Below the pieces are notes generated by a model. That model was not told the DNA's origin. It did no database searches and saw only the letters and a program-made list of their open reading frames with translations. From Oligoflexus sp. (GTDB lineage: Bacteria; Bdellovibrionota_B; Oligoflexia; Oligoflexales; Oligoflexaceae), in contig JASLCY010000471.1 of NCBI GenBank assembly GCA_030151925.1, positions 1 to 6,403 on the forward strand: DNA of 6,403 nucleotides, given 5' to 3'. Positions 1-6,133 of this stretch are shown piece by piece. The translations under genes were made by a program, and so were the position numbers. Numbering within the stretch: position 1 is the first letter of the stretch; every line of letters starts with the position of its first letter.

Positions 1-530
1 CCAAGGATCCGGCCGATGAGTTCATCGCCCTGAGCGGTGCGCGTTGGGAAATGCCTTGCATCAGCGCTCCGTCCGACCATGACTGCAGCACCGTTCGGAC
101 GGTGAACAAGACAGTGCAGATGGGCGGCGACGCAAGCAAGAGCTACACGGTGAAATTGCGCTTTCGTGGTGTCGTGGAAACGATGAAATATAAAGAGGGT
201 ATGGCCAGCTCCATAGACTCTCACTTCTACATCGGCGGCAAGCCTGATGACGGCGCTTTCAACATCTATCGTTTGACGGTGGAAAACCCGGCTCAGGACT
301 ACTATCTGAACTCGACTCCGAACCTCAACCTCGATACCTTCGTGATCGATTACACGGTCGATATCATTATCAACGGCCAGTCTCACGTCACCCTATTCGC
401 CGATAACCAAAACGATACTTCCATCACGAACAAAAACTCATTGACGGCGCCTGATCTAGCGACTCCTCCGGCGCTCATCACGGGTCAATTCGTACAGATG
501 GACGTCATCTCCGTAAAACCTAGCGAGTGA
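1..530 (+). CDS. C-terminal part of an unrecognised protein (5' truncated)
   Basis: The reading frame is open from base 3 to the TGA at 528-530, giving about 175 residues. It runs in from the left edge, so the ATG at 51 is an internal Met and not a supported start. I do not recognise a named family. Visible features are two Cys early on (MPCISAPSDHDC), an FRGVVE segment, an FYIGGKPDDGAFNIYRLTV stretch, an FVIDYTVDIII strand and a C-terminal GQFVQMDVISVKP strand. The alternating polar/hydrophobic strands and Gly/Asn turns suggest an all-beta, secreted domain, perhaps a jelly-roll like those found in carbohydrate-binding modules; that is inference. No catalytic motif is visible. It is the upstream member of an apparent operon: its stop codon lies just before the start of the PL14 gene, so translation is probably coupled. 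Its codon use is less GC-rich than that of the third gene. Confidence 0.8.
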   Translation, partial: KDPADEFIALSGARWEMPCISAPSDHDCSTVRTVNKTVQMGGDASKSYTVKLRFRGVVETMKYKEGMASSIDSHFYIGGKPDDGAFNIYRLTVENPAQDYYLNSTPNLNLDTFVIDYTVDIIINGQSHVTLFADNQNDTSITNKNSLTAPDLATPPALITGQFVQMDVISVKPSE

Positions 531-535
531 GACGC

Positions 536-1618
536 ATGAATCTCGGCAGGAAAACCTTCAATCTCTGTATAGGCGCGGCGTCCATCGCCCTCATATCCTC
601 GTGTCTCGCACGTCCCGTAAGTCCGAGGATCGAATCAAAGCATAGCGAGACGCATGACAGCGGCGATGCGGGAGCATCAGACGAAAAACAAACATCCGAG
701 GGTTCCAAGACGACGGCCGATTCCACGAGCTCAATGTCTCAAGATTCAACGTCGCAAGGGTCGACGACCTCGATGTCGCAAGACGCCATGAGCTCGATGA
801 ACGGCACGGACACCTCGACATCCGCTTGCATGAACGGCCAAAAATTAAGCTTTAACAATTATCCCGCTCAATGGGAGATCGAAAACACCGGCCGCATCAA
901 GGACGCGTTGCCTAACGAGAAAGTCATCACGGATCCGGAAAAAGGTCCTGTCCTCCAAGTGAAGTATGGCAAAGGTACGAGCAGTCCATCCGCCTCGCGC
1001 GATAGGGGTTTGGCACCTGGCGGGACTCAATTCGTGCCTCGGATAACCGGGACATATAGCGAAGCCACCTTGAGTTACTGGCTGAAAATCCCTGCTAATT
1101 TCGATTGCGTGAAAGGCGGCAAACTGCCCGGCATAGCCAGTAATATAGATCTGATCTCCGGAGGCGAGACCGCTGACGGTCACAACGGTTTTTCCGTGCG
1201 CCTGATGTGGCGGGAGAATTGCACCGGAGAGGTCTATGCCTATCTGCCGAGAGACGAGAACAAGTTGCTAACGGATAAATACAAAGACACGCTCACTCAA
1301 AATTCGACGACCAAGATTATCTATGGGTGGTCCATCGGCCGAGGGGAATTCTCCTTTCCGAAAGGCCAGTGGACGAGGATAGACCTCACCGTCCATACGA
1401 ATACCGTTGGGAAGGCGGATGGAAGCGTGCAGGTCGCCCTGGATGGAAAACAGGTCTTTGAACGAAAGGAGATCGTCTACAGGACGATCGACAGCCTCAA
1501 GATAGGGGCGCTTTTCTTCTCGACCTTCTTCGGCGGCAGCGATGAGACTTATGCAGCGAGCAAGGATGAGTACCTATATTTTGGAGACATGACGTTGTGC
1601 CCCATAAAAAATCCATGA
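536..1618 (+). CDS. Lipoprotein polysaccharide lyase, family PL14
   Basis: Predicted outer-membrane or surface lipoprotein of 360 residues that should cleave a uronate-containing polysaccharide by beta-elimination. The signal peptide (MNLGRKTFNLCIG...ALISSC) ends in a lipobox with lipidated Cys23. A Ser/Thr/Met-rich linker spans residues about 35-97, and the lyase domain about 103-357. PL14 hallmarks are GGKLPG, GFSVRLMWR, VYAYLP and FFSTFFGG followed by DEYLYFGDM. The family's catalytic set as known for the chlorovirus lyase vAL-1 (Lys, Ser-x-Arg, Tyr-x-Tyr) appears intact: Lys196, Ser220, Arg222, Tyr234 and Tyr236, with the same spacing from Ser to the second Tyr. Substrate (alginate, glucuronan or related) cannot be read from sequence. 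ATG 536 was chosen because a weak GTGAG precedes it; GTG 527, overlapping the upstream stop as GTGA, is an alternative that adds three residues. It overlaps the next gene by 22 bases. Its base composition is more AT-rich than its downstream partner. Confidence 0.85.
   Translation: MNLGRKTFNLCIGAASIALISSCLARPVSPRIESKHSETHDSGDAGASDEKQTSEGSKTTADSTSSMSQDSTSQGSTTSMSQDAMSSMNGTDTSTSACMNGQKLSFNNYPAQWEIENTGRIKDALPNEKVITDPEKGPVLQVKYGKGTSSPSASRDRGLAPGGTQFVPRITGTYSEATLSYWLKIPANFDCVKGGKLPGIASNIDLISGGETADGHNGFSVRLMWRENCTGEVYAYLPRDENKLLTDKYKDTLTQNSTTKIIYGWSIGRGEFSFPKGQWTRIDLTVHTNTVGKADGSVQVALDGKQVFERKEIVYRTIDSLKIGALFFSTFFGGSDETYAASKDEYLYFGDMTLCPIKNP
731..784 (+). repeat. In-frame SMSQD linker repeat in the PL14 gene
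   Basis: Two copies of a Ser-Met-Ser-Gln-Asp unit, at 731-745 and 770-784, sit in the low-complexity linker between the lipid anchor and the lyase domain. The copies differ at third codon positions. They probably form part of a flexible spacer that lifts the enzyme off the membrane. Confidence 0.6.
1583..1587 (+). promoter_or_regulatory. Ribosome binding site choosing GTG 1597
   Basis: GGAGA lies 9 bases before GTG 1597, inside the end of the PL14 gene. The alternative ATG 1615, which overlaps the PL14 stop as ATGA, has only an A-rich stretch before it and no Shine-Dalgarno match. The GTG start also supplies the basic residues (HKK) expected at the head of the signal peptide. Confidence 0.6.
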
Positions 1619-2868
1619 CGATGATCGCAGTCCTGTTGTCGGCCTTCGTCCTCGCCCCGTTCGCCTGTAAACAGGCGCCGACTCCGCCCGGGCAGCTCCA
1701 GCATTCGACCGTCTCGACGACGGAAGCCTCCACGCGGGAGAACGCGATGGACCAAGCCGCTCATGACAGCTCCAATGGGATGGAGCACGGTCAGGTCCTC
1801 GCTTCTGATTCCATGGGTTCGGTGAGCACGGTGCACGTCGATTCAGGGATCTTGACGACCACGAACAATACCGATGCGATGACGGGCGCTGCGGACGCGA
1901 CGATGGGCAGCGCCGATGCGATGACGACCAAGGTCCTGGAAGCCGATACCCAGCCCTTGCCTTCGGCCACCCTTCTCCGACTGCCTATCAGGGATGGGAA
2001 GAACCTCGCCTACGTCTCGAACCGCGATATCACCAAAGCCGCCCAGACGGTGGAGAACGCGCTGATCATCGTCCATGGCCTCGATCGGAACCCCGGAGTC
2101 TATTACGATAGCCTGAACACCGCGGTCGTTCAGCAGAAAGTCGGCGCCCAGACTTGGGTGATCGCGCCTTTCTTCATGCAGGCCGAGGATAAACCGCAGG
2201 GGAGCGACCTCACGTGGGAAGACGGCAACTGGCGTAAGGGCGAGGCCGCGAAGGGGCTGCAGGGTTCGGACTGGTCTTCCTATGCCGCGCTCGACGCCCT
2301 CGTGAAGGCGTTGGACAATCCGCTGCGTTTCTCCAAATTGAAAACGATCACGCTGGTCGGTTTCTCGGCGGGCGGGCAGTTCATGGAACGTTATATGCTC
2401 GGCACCAGGATCAGCGACGTGCTGACCGGCTTTAAATTCCGCTTCGTGGTGGGTTCACCGGGATCCTATATGTATCCGACGTCGGAGCGCCCGAAAAACG
2501 GCAAATCCTCGGCTTTCGAAAAACCGACGAGCTGCTCAGGCTACAACGACTATCCTTACGGCCTGAGCAACCGTGTGGATTATCTCAAGACCTCGGCCGT
2601 CTCCGACATGGTCGCGCGCCTCGCCACACGCGATATAAGATTCATCGCGGGCGAGGCCGACACTGCGCGCGACGGGGTGCTGGACGTCACGTGCGCCGCG
2701 GATCTGCAAGGGGCGAATCGTTTCGCGCGCTCGCAGAACTTCGCCGCCTACGCGAAACACCTGAATGCGAACGACCATACGAAGGTCTTCTCCGTACCGG
2801 GCGCCGCGCACGATCACGCCAAGGTCTTTCAAAGCACTCCCGGTCGGGCGGCTTTGTTTAATGACTAG
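1597..2868 (+). CDS. Lipoprotein alpha/beta-hydrolase (serine esterase-like)
   Basis: Secreted, probably lipid-anchored alpha/beta-hydrolase of 423 residues. The N-terminus (MPHKKSMTM..., hydrophobic core, then PFAC) looks like a signal peptide with Cys24 as lipidation site, though Pro at -3 makes the lipobox atypical. A Ser/Thr/Asp/Met-rich linker runs to about residue 118. The fold starts around 125: IIVHGLDRNPG gives the oxyanion loop, GFSAGG gives nucleophile Ser257, GEADTARD holds the likely acid (Asp355), and PGAAHDHAKVF holds the likely His405. Cys313 and Cys366 may form a disulfide around the SGYNDYPYGL segment. The family is widespread in bacteria and fungi but, to my knowledge, has no well-defined substrate. 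Next to a PL14 lyase, removal of acetyl or other ester groups from the polymer is a reasonable inference, not shown. GTG 1597 is the start; it overlaps the PL14 gene by 22 bases, so the two are likely co-translated. Stop codon is 13 bases from the stop of the convergent GH5 gene. Confidence 0.82.
   Translation: MPHKKSMTMIAVLLSAFVLAPFACKQAPTPPGQLQHSTVSTTEASTRENAMDQAAHDSSNGMEHGQVLASDSMGSVSTVHVDSGILTTTNNTDAMTGAADATMGSADAMTTKVLEADTQPLPSATLLRLPIRDGKNLAYVSNRDITKAAQTVENALIIVHGLDRNPGVYYDSLNTAVVQQKVGAQTWVIAPFFMQAEDKPQGSDLTWEDGNWRKGEAAKGLQGSDWSSYAALDALVKALDNPLRFSKLKTITLVGFSAGGQFMERYMLGTRISDVLTGFKFRFVVGSPGSYMYPTSERPKNGKSSAFEKPTSCSGYNDYPYGLSNRVDYLKTSAVSDMVARLATRDIRFIAGEADTARDGVLDVTCAADLQGANRFARSQNFAAYAKHLNANDHTKVFSVPGAAHDHAKVFQSTPGRAALFND
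1871..1926 (+). repeat. 14-bp direct repeat in the hydrolase linker
   Basis: CCGATGCGATGACG occurs exactly at 1871-1884 and 1913-1926, 42 bases apart and in the same frame, encoding a Asp-Ala-Met-Thr unit twice. A degenerate copy (GCGGACGCGACGATG) lies between them. The segment is part of the spacer between the lipid anchor and the catalytic domain. Confidence 0.65.
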
Positions 2869-2881
2869 GAGAGGACCGCCC

Positions 2882-4603
2882 TCACTTGGGGGACACCGCC
2901 TGGTAAAAATCTCCGTGCCACGCTAGGTTCTCCTGCCCGTTCCGGATATTGTTCTTGGCGAAGTCGAGTATAGCCTTATAAAGATCGTCCGAGACCGCAT
3001 GGTCCTGATTGATGGCCGTCTTCACCGCCTCATACTTGTCGTTGGTCGGTATCGTCCAGAGCGTCCGATCGTGAGTCAACTTCTTGAACGACCAGAGGAA
3101 CACTCCGGCCAGCTTGCTTTTGGCCCAGGCATTGGTCTGCTTGAGGTTGTCATTGTCGTTCTCGCCGAACTCGCCCAGTATCAAAGGGATGCCCATGCAG
3201 TTGGTGAGGCTTTCGCGACCGAAGGCGTCCCGGGCGGCCCCGTAATGGTGAATCTGATAGACGAGATTATCATCCCAGCGAGACGTCACGTGCGTATGCG
3301 CCTGGGTCTGGGGATCGAGCCAGTTGATCTTCGAGAGGTCGGAAGCCCACCAGCTGGCTTCGGCGACGATGATATGGTTCTGATCGACCTCACGAATAGC
3401 GTTCCTGATCTTGATCAGCGAAGGAAGCAGCTCGTATTCGCGTCCGTCCTGGGGCACGGGCTCGTTGAAGAGGTCGTAGCCCCACACCGCGGGTTCGTTC
3501 TTATAACGGTCGGCGATGTGCTTCCAGATCCGAGCCGCGATATCCACGTTATCGCCGTCCCAGAAGCGGACCGAATCACGCGGCTGGCTGGCGTTGGAAT
3601 CGACGTTGTCCGAGTGATCGCCCGGATTCTGATAACCGGGAGCCGCATGCATATCGAGCAGCACGTAGATCCCGTATTTCTTGCCGAAGCCTATCACCCG
3701 GTCGAAGTACTCGAAGCCCTCGTCGGTGAGACGGCCGTTCTTCCAGAACATGTTGTGGTGGAAGGGGACGCGCACGGAATTGTAACCCAGATCGTGCAGG
3801 TCCTTGATAGCCCTCTCGTCCACATAGTTGAGCCGCCACTGGCGCTCGAACTCGCGCGCCTTGTCCTCGCAGCCGAAGGCCTTCTTGAGTGAATCCAGGA
3901 ACTGGCTGTGGGTGCGATAGCTGAAATCGCCCATCATGAGGTAGCCTTCCCAGATCAGCCAGTTGCCGAGGTTCATGCCTTTCATGGGCAGGTCTTTGCC
4001 GTCCTTGTCCACGATCCTCGTGCCCTCCGTATGCACGAAGGCCGGCAGATTCAACTTCTCCAGCGTGAAGAGCTGATTGTCGCCGTCGGCCTCCGCCCAT
4101 TGCTGGATCCTGGCGCCGTCGTCCTTGGAGCGGTCCGAGATATCGAGGGCCTTGCCGCTTGATTTCGCAACGATCGCATAGTTCCCTCCTCCCTTATCCT
4201 CGAACCGGAACTTCTGGTTGTCGCCCGTCCCGCAGTCCCATTGCTGGATCTTGAGGCCGTCGTTCCGCGACCATCCCGCGATGTCGAGGCACTTGCCCGT
4301 CGCCAGGGATTTTATCTGGTAAGTATCGTCCTGGCCGATGAGGCGCCAGCCCTGGTTTTTGCCACTATAACAGCTCCATTGCTGGATCTGCGTCCCGTTA
4401 TCCGCGCCGCCGCCGACGATATCCAGACACTTTCCGCTCAGTCGGGAACGGATGGAGTAGGTCCCGGCAGCGATCCCGGAATCGTAGCTTCCCGATAATT
4501 CCCCAGCGGAATTCGAAGTGCCGTCGCACCCCATCATAAGGAGAGCGAACACGAAGCTGCCTAGACTCCTCCGGACGCAGATCGGCGAGAATGGAGATAA
4601 CAT
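2882..4603 (-). CDS. Lipoprotein with ricin-type lectin and GH5 glycoside hydrolase domains
   Basis: A 573-residue lipoprotein joining a sugar-binding lectin to a glycanase. The signal peptide ends in LLMMGC (lipidated Cys26). Residues about 46-182 form one complete ricin-type beta-trefoil (CBM13-like) with three QQW motifs at 74-76, 120-122 and 167-169. The first two repeats carry a Cys pair, while the third has lost both Cys. The GH5 TIM barrel spans about 187-555: GMNLGNWLIWEGY, Arg278 in SVRVPF, HAAPGYQNPGDHSDN, the acid/base Glu381 in DLFNEP, IHHYG (452-455), the nucleophile Glu478 in ILGEFGEN, and Trp504. The LGNWL...EG and H-x-APG-x-QN motifs resemble the exo-beta-1,3-glucanase-like branch of GH5; activity on a beta-glucan is likely, but linkage is uncertain. 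AGAGGA stands just upstream of the ATG, with 5 bases between them. The gene converges on the lyase operon with only 13 bases between and no clear intrinsic terminator there. Confidence 0.88.
   Translation of the reverse strand: MLSPFSPICVRRSLGSFVFALLMMGCDGTSNSAGELSGSYDSGIAAGTYSIRSRLSGKCLDIVGGGADNGTQIQQWSCYSGKNQGWRLIGQDDTYQIKSLATGKCLDIAGWSRNDGLKIQQWDCGTGDNQKFRFEDKGGGNYAIVAKSSGKALDISDRSKDDGARIQQWAEADGDNQLFTLEKLNLPAFVHTEGTRIVDKDGKDLPMKGMNLGNWLIWEGYLMMGDFSYRTHSQFLDSLKKAFGCEDKAREFERQWRLNYVDERAIKDLHDLGYNSVRVPFHHNMFWKNGRLTDEGFEYFDRVIGFGKKYGIYVLLDMHAAPGYQNPGDHSDNVDSNASQPRDSVRFWDGDNVDIAARIWKHIADRYKNEPAVWGYDLFNEPVPQDGREYELLPSLIKIRNAIREVDQNHIIVAEASWWASDLSKINWLDPQTQAHTHVTSRWDDNLVYQIHHYGAARDAFGRESLTNCMGIPLILGEFGENDNDNLKQTNAWAKSKLAGVFLWSFKKLTHDRTLWTIPTNDKYEAVKTAINQDHAVSDDLYKAILDFAKNNIRNGQENLAWHGDFYQAVSPK
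4097..4388 (-). repeat. Three 13-bp identical units in the beta-trefoil coding region
   Basis: CCATTGCTGGATC on the + strand occurs at 4097-4109, 4238-4250 and 4376-4388, spaced 141 and 138 bases, i.e. 47 and 46 codons. On the coding strand each encodes Ile-Gln-Gln-Trp, the QxW core of the three trefoil subdomains. The repeat is the gene-level trace of the threefold protein repeat. Confidence 0.75.
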
Positions 4604-4607
4604 AGGG

Positions 4608-4614
4608 TTCCTCT
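4608..4614 (-). promoter_or_regulatory. Ribosome binding site of the GH5 gene
   Basis: On the - strand the bases read AGAGGAA, ending 4 bases before the ATG (4603-4601), a good Shine-Dalgarno match that fixes this start. Confidence 0.65.
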
Positions 4615-4703
4615 ATGGTCTGAAGCTCGCCATCGGGCGAATTTCTTACCTATCGGCATTTTCAGTGAAAAAATTTACGGCGGGAGTAATTAATTTTTTT
4701 AAA

Positions 4704-4732
4704 ATTTAAGATTTTTCTTAAGTTTTTGCCAA
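4704..4732 (-). promoter_or_regulatory. Candidate sigma-70 promoter for the GH5 gene
   Basis: On the - strand, TTGGCA (4732-4727, five of six matches to TTGACA) is followed after exactly 17 bases by TTAAAT (4709-4704, four of six matches to TATAAT). Transcription would start near 4697, leaving a leader of roughly 95 bases before the ATG. The sequence is AT-rich, so chance matches are easy and the call is tentative. Confidence 0.4.
4706..4721. promoter_or_regulatory. Small dyad inside the promoter spacer, possible operator
   Basis: TTAAGA-TTTT-TCTTAA is a perfect 6-bp inverted repeat. It overlaps the -10 element and lies in the spacer of the candidate GH5 promoter, where a bound dimeric regulator would block polymerase. 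It could equally be a chance feature of AT-rich DNA. Confidence 0.25.
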
Positions 4733-4775
4733 CAGCAGCCGATAAAGCGCCCCAGAAATTGCCTGACGGCCCCCT

Positions 4776-4780
4776 GGAGG
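4776..4780 (+). promoter_or_regulatory. Ribosome binding site for the gene starting at 4788
   Basis: GGAGG stands 7 bases before ATG 4788, a strong Shine-Dalgarno match that supports this start; the following residues form a proper basic, then hydrophobic, signal peptide. Confidence 0.75.
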
Positions 4781-4787
4781 AACCCCC

Positions 4788-6065
4788 ATGCTAGCGAAAT
4801 CACTTCGCCTTCATGCTCAACGTCTGCTGCTTGCCGCATCCCTCTCCCAAGTTTTCGTCTTCACCGCCTGCCGGGAATCTTCAACCGGCGGCTCAGAGCT
4901 GGCCAGCGCCTCCTCCGACGCTTCGAAAAAAGCCCTCGCCGATTTCAAGGCCTATATCCAACAGAAGAAGACGATCGCCGACAACACCGATCTCGCCTTC
5001 CTCAAGGTGAGCCTTACCGATAAGGATGCGCAGGCAGCCAAGGACTTCCTCTGGGGCGAGATCCAAAAGAACGAGAAGGCCGCTCGTCAGAAAGAGATCG
5101 ACAGCAAGACCGTGACAGCCTCCGGCGTTACCATGAAATACGAGACGCGCGAATACGGTAAAAAGCCCTCGTGCGGCCACAGCCTCTATATTTCCCTGCA
5201 TGGCGGCGGTTCGGTGTCAGCCGAGGAGAACGATCAGCAGTGGCGCAACCAGATCGATCTCTATAAACCTGCGGAAGGCATCTATCTCGCGCCGCGCGCT
5301 CCATCCGATAGCTGGGACATGTGGCACAAGGAGCCCATGGATCAACTGATCGAACGCCTGATCGCGAACTACGTGATCACCGGCCAGGTTGATCCCGATA
5401 AGGTCTATATCATGGGTTATTCAGCCGGCGGCGACGGCGTCTATCAGCTGGCCCCGCGCCTGGCCGATCACTTCGCGGCGGCTTCGATGAGCGCGGGCCA
5501 CCCGGGCGACGCTTCGCCTCTCAACCTTCGCAACATCGGCTTCACTCTCTTCGTCGGATCTCAGGATTCCGCCTATGATCGCAATAAACTGGTCTCGGAC
5601 TGGAACCAAAAGCTGAATGAACTGGCCAAGGCCGACAAGGGCGCCTACCAGCATCTCTTCGGTGAACCCAACACCGGCCACTGGATGGATGGGCAAGAGT
5701 CCGTCATCGTTCCTTGGATCGCCAAGTTCAAGCGCAGCTCGACGCCTTCCAAAGTCGTCTGGCGGCAAGACGATACGACCAAACAACGCTTCTACTGGCT
5801 GAACGCCAAAAATCCTAAAGCCGGCGAAACCGTCACGGCCACGATCAGCGGCCAGAAAATAACCCTGGAAGGCACCGTCTCGGGCGGCCTGAGCCTTCGC
5901 CTGGCCGATAACATGCTGAAATACGACAAGGACATAGAGGTCGTCTACAACGGCAAGAGTATCGCCAAGGGCAAACCCTGCCGCGAACTGCGCGTCATCT
6001 ATAAGAGCATGATGGAGCGTATGGATCCTTCGGCCGTCTATAACGCCGAAATCCAGGTAAAATAG
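4788..6065 (+). CDS. Lipoprotein alpha/beta-hydrolase with extra C-terminal domain
   Basis: A 425-residue predicted lipoprotein: signal peptide MLAKSLRLHAQRLLLAASLSQ..., then FTAC with lipidated Cys28. Residues about 45-110 are a charged, Lys/Asp/Glu-rich, probably helical segment. The hydrolase fold follows at about 112-317: HGGG (138-141) as oxyanion loop, GYSAGG with nucleophile Ser212, FVGSQDSAYD with probable acid Asp260, and NTGHWMDG with His298. This pattern resembles esterase/PHB-depolymerase-like and dienelactone-hydrolase-like enzymes. Residues about 320-425 form a separate domain (VVWRQDD..RFYWLNAKNPKAG.., then beta-strands), similar to tails I recall on planctomycete hydrolases of this kind; its role is unknown. 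The hydrolase differs clearly from the one at 1597-2868 in motifs and length, so the two are not a recent duplicate. Deacylation of a polysaccharide or of a plant/algal ester is inferred from neighbours only. It is transcribed away from the GH5 gene. Confidence 0.82.
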   Translation: MLAKSLRLHAQRLLLAASLSQVFVFTACRESSTGGSELASASSDASKKALADFKAYIQQKKTIADNTDLAFLKVSLTDKDAQAAKDFLWGEIQKNEKAARQKEIDSKTVTASGVTMKYETREYGKKPSCGHSLYISLHGGGSVSAEENDQQWRNQIDLYKPAEGIYLAPRAPSDSWDMWHKEPMDQLIERLIANYVITGQVDPDKVYIMGYSAGGDGVYQLAPRLADHFAAASMSAGHPGDASPLNLRNIGFTLFVGSQDSAYDRNKLVSDWNQKLNELAKADKGAYQHLFGEPNTGHWMDGQESVIVPWIAKFKRSSTPSKVVWRQDDTTKQRFYWLNAKNPKAGETVTATISGQKITLEGTVSGGLSLRLADNMLKYDKDIEVVYNGKSIAKGKPCRELRVIYKSMMERMDPSAVYNAEIQVK

Positions 6066-6073
6066 AGAAACCT

Positions 6074-6102
6074 TTGCGAATTTAGAAGGATGCGGCTATA
6101 TA
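6074..6102 (+). promoter_or_regulatory. Candidate promoter for the epmA-like gene
   Basis: TTGCGA (6074-6079, four of six matches) and TATATA (6097-6102, four of six) are separated by exactly 17 bases. Transcription would begin near 6108-6110, inside the left arm of the hairpin at 6102-6130. Both hexamers are imperfect, so confidence is limited. Confidence 0.35.
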
Positions 6103-6130
6103 TCCCTCCACGACCGCAGCGTGGAGGGAT
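6102..6130 (+). promoter_or_regulatory. Perfect 11-bp hairpin covering the epmA ribosome binding site
   Basis: ATCCCTCCACG (6102-6112) and CGTGGAGGGAT (6120-6130) are exact reverse complements with a 7-base loop, ACCGCAG. The right arm contains GGAGGG (6123-6128), the Shine-Dalgarno of the gene starting at 6134, so the folded RNA would hide it. No U-run follows on either strand, so it does not look like a standard intrinsic terminator. A role in translation control, or in stopping use of read-through mRNA, is inferred. Confidence 0.65.
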
Positions 6131-6133
6131 CTC

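Larger units (their letters stand above)
4604..4787. other. AT-rich divergent intergenic region
   Basis: This 184-base spacer separates the two divergently transcribed lipoprotein genes and is the most AT-rich part of the window, especially 4661-4730 with runs of A and T. It carries a good candidate promoter for the - strand gene. For the + strand gene I see only a weak GATAAA (4741-4746) without a convincing -35 partner. No tRNA, small RNA or extra gene is evident. Confidence 0.7.

Noticed and set aside
51..530. A complete small gene starting at ATG 51
   Set aside because: The frame stays open to the left edge, no Shine-Dalgarno is visible before 51, and the protein begins mid-domain, so it is more likely a truncated larger gene.
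2845..2895. Bidirectional terminator between the convergent genes
   Set aside because: Only very short stems (CCCG/CGGG with a 2-base loop; GAGG/CCTC) without T-runs are visible.
2999..3892. Long open frame on the + strand (about 297 codons) opposite the GH5 domain
   Set aside because: It is antisense to a gene with clear catalytic motifs, lacks a recognisable domain, and is the usual by-product of GC-rich codon use on the other strand.
3576..4100. Open frame of 174 codons on the - strand overlapping the GH5 gene in another frame
   Set aside because: Its product is Arg/Gly-rich low-quality sequence with no motif; the overlapping frame carries the GH5 and lectin signatures.
6102..6130. Intrinsic terminator of the upstream hydrolase gene
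   Set aside because: The stem is strong but no U-run follows on either strand, and the right arm contains the next gene's ribosome binding site. Rho-aided termination cannot be excluded.
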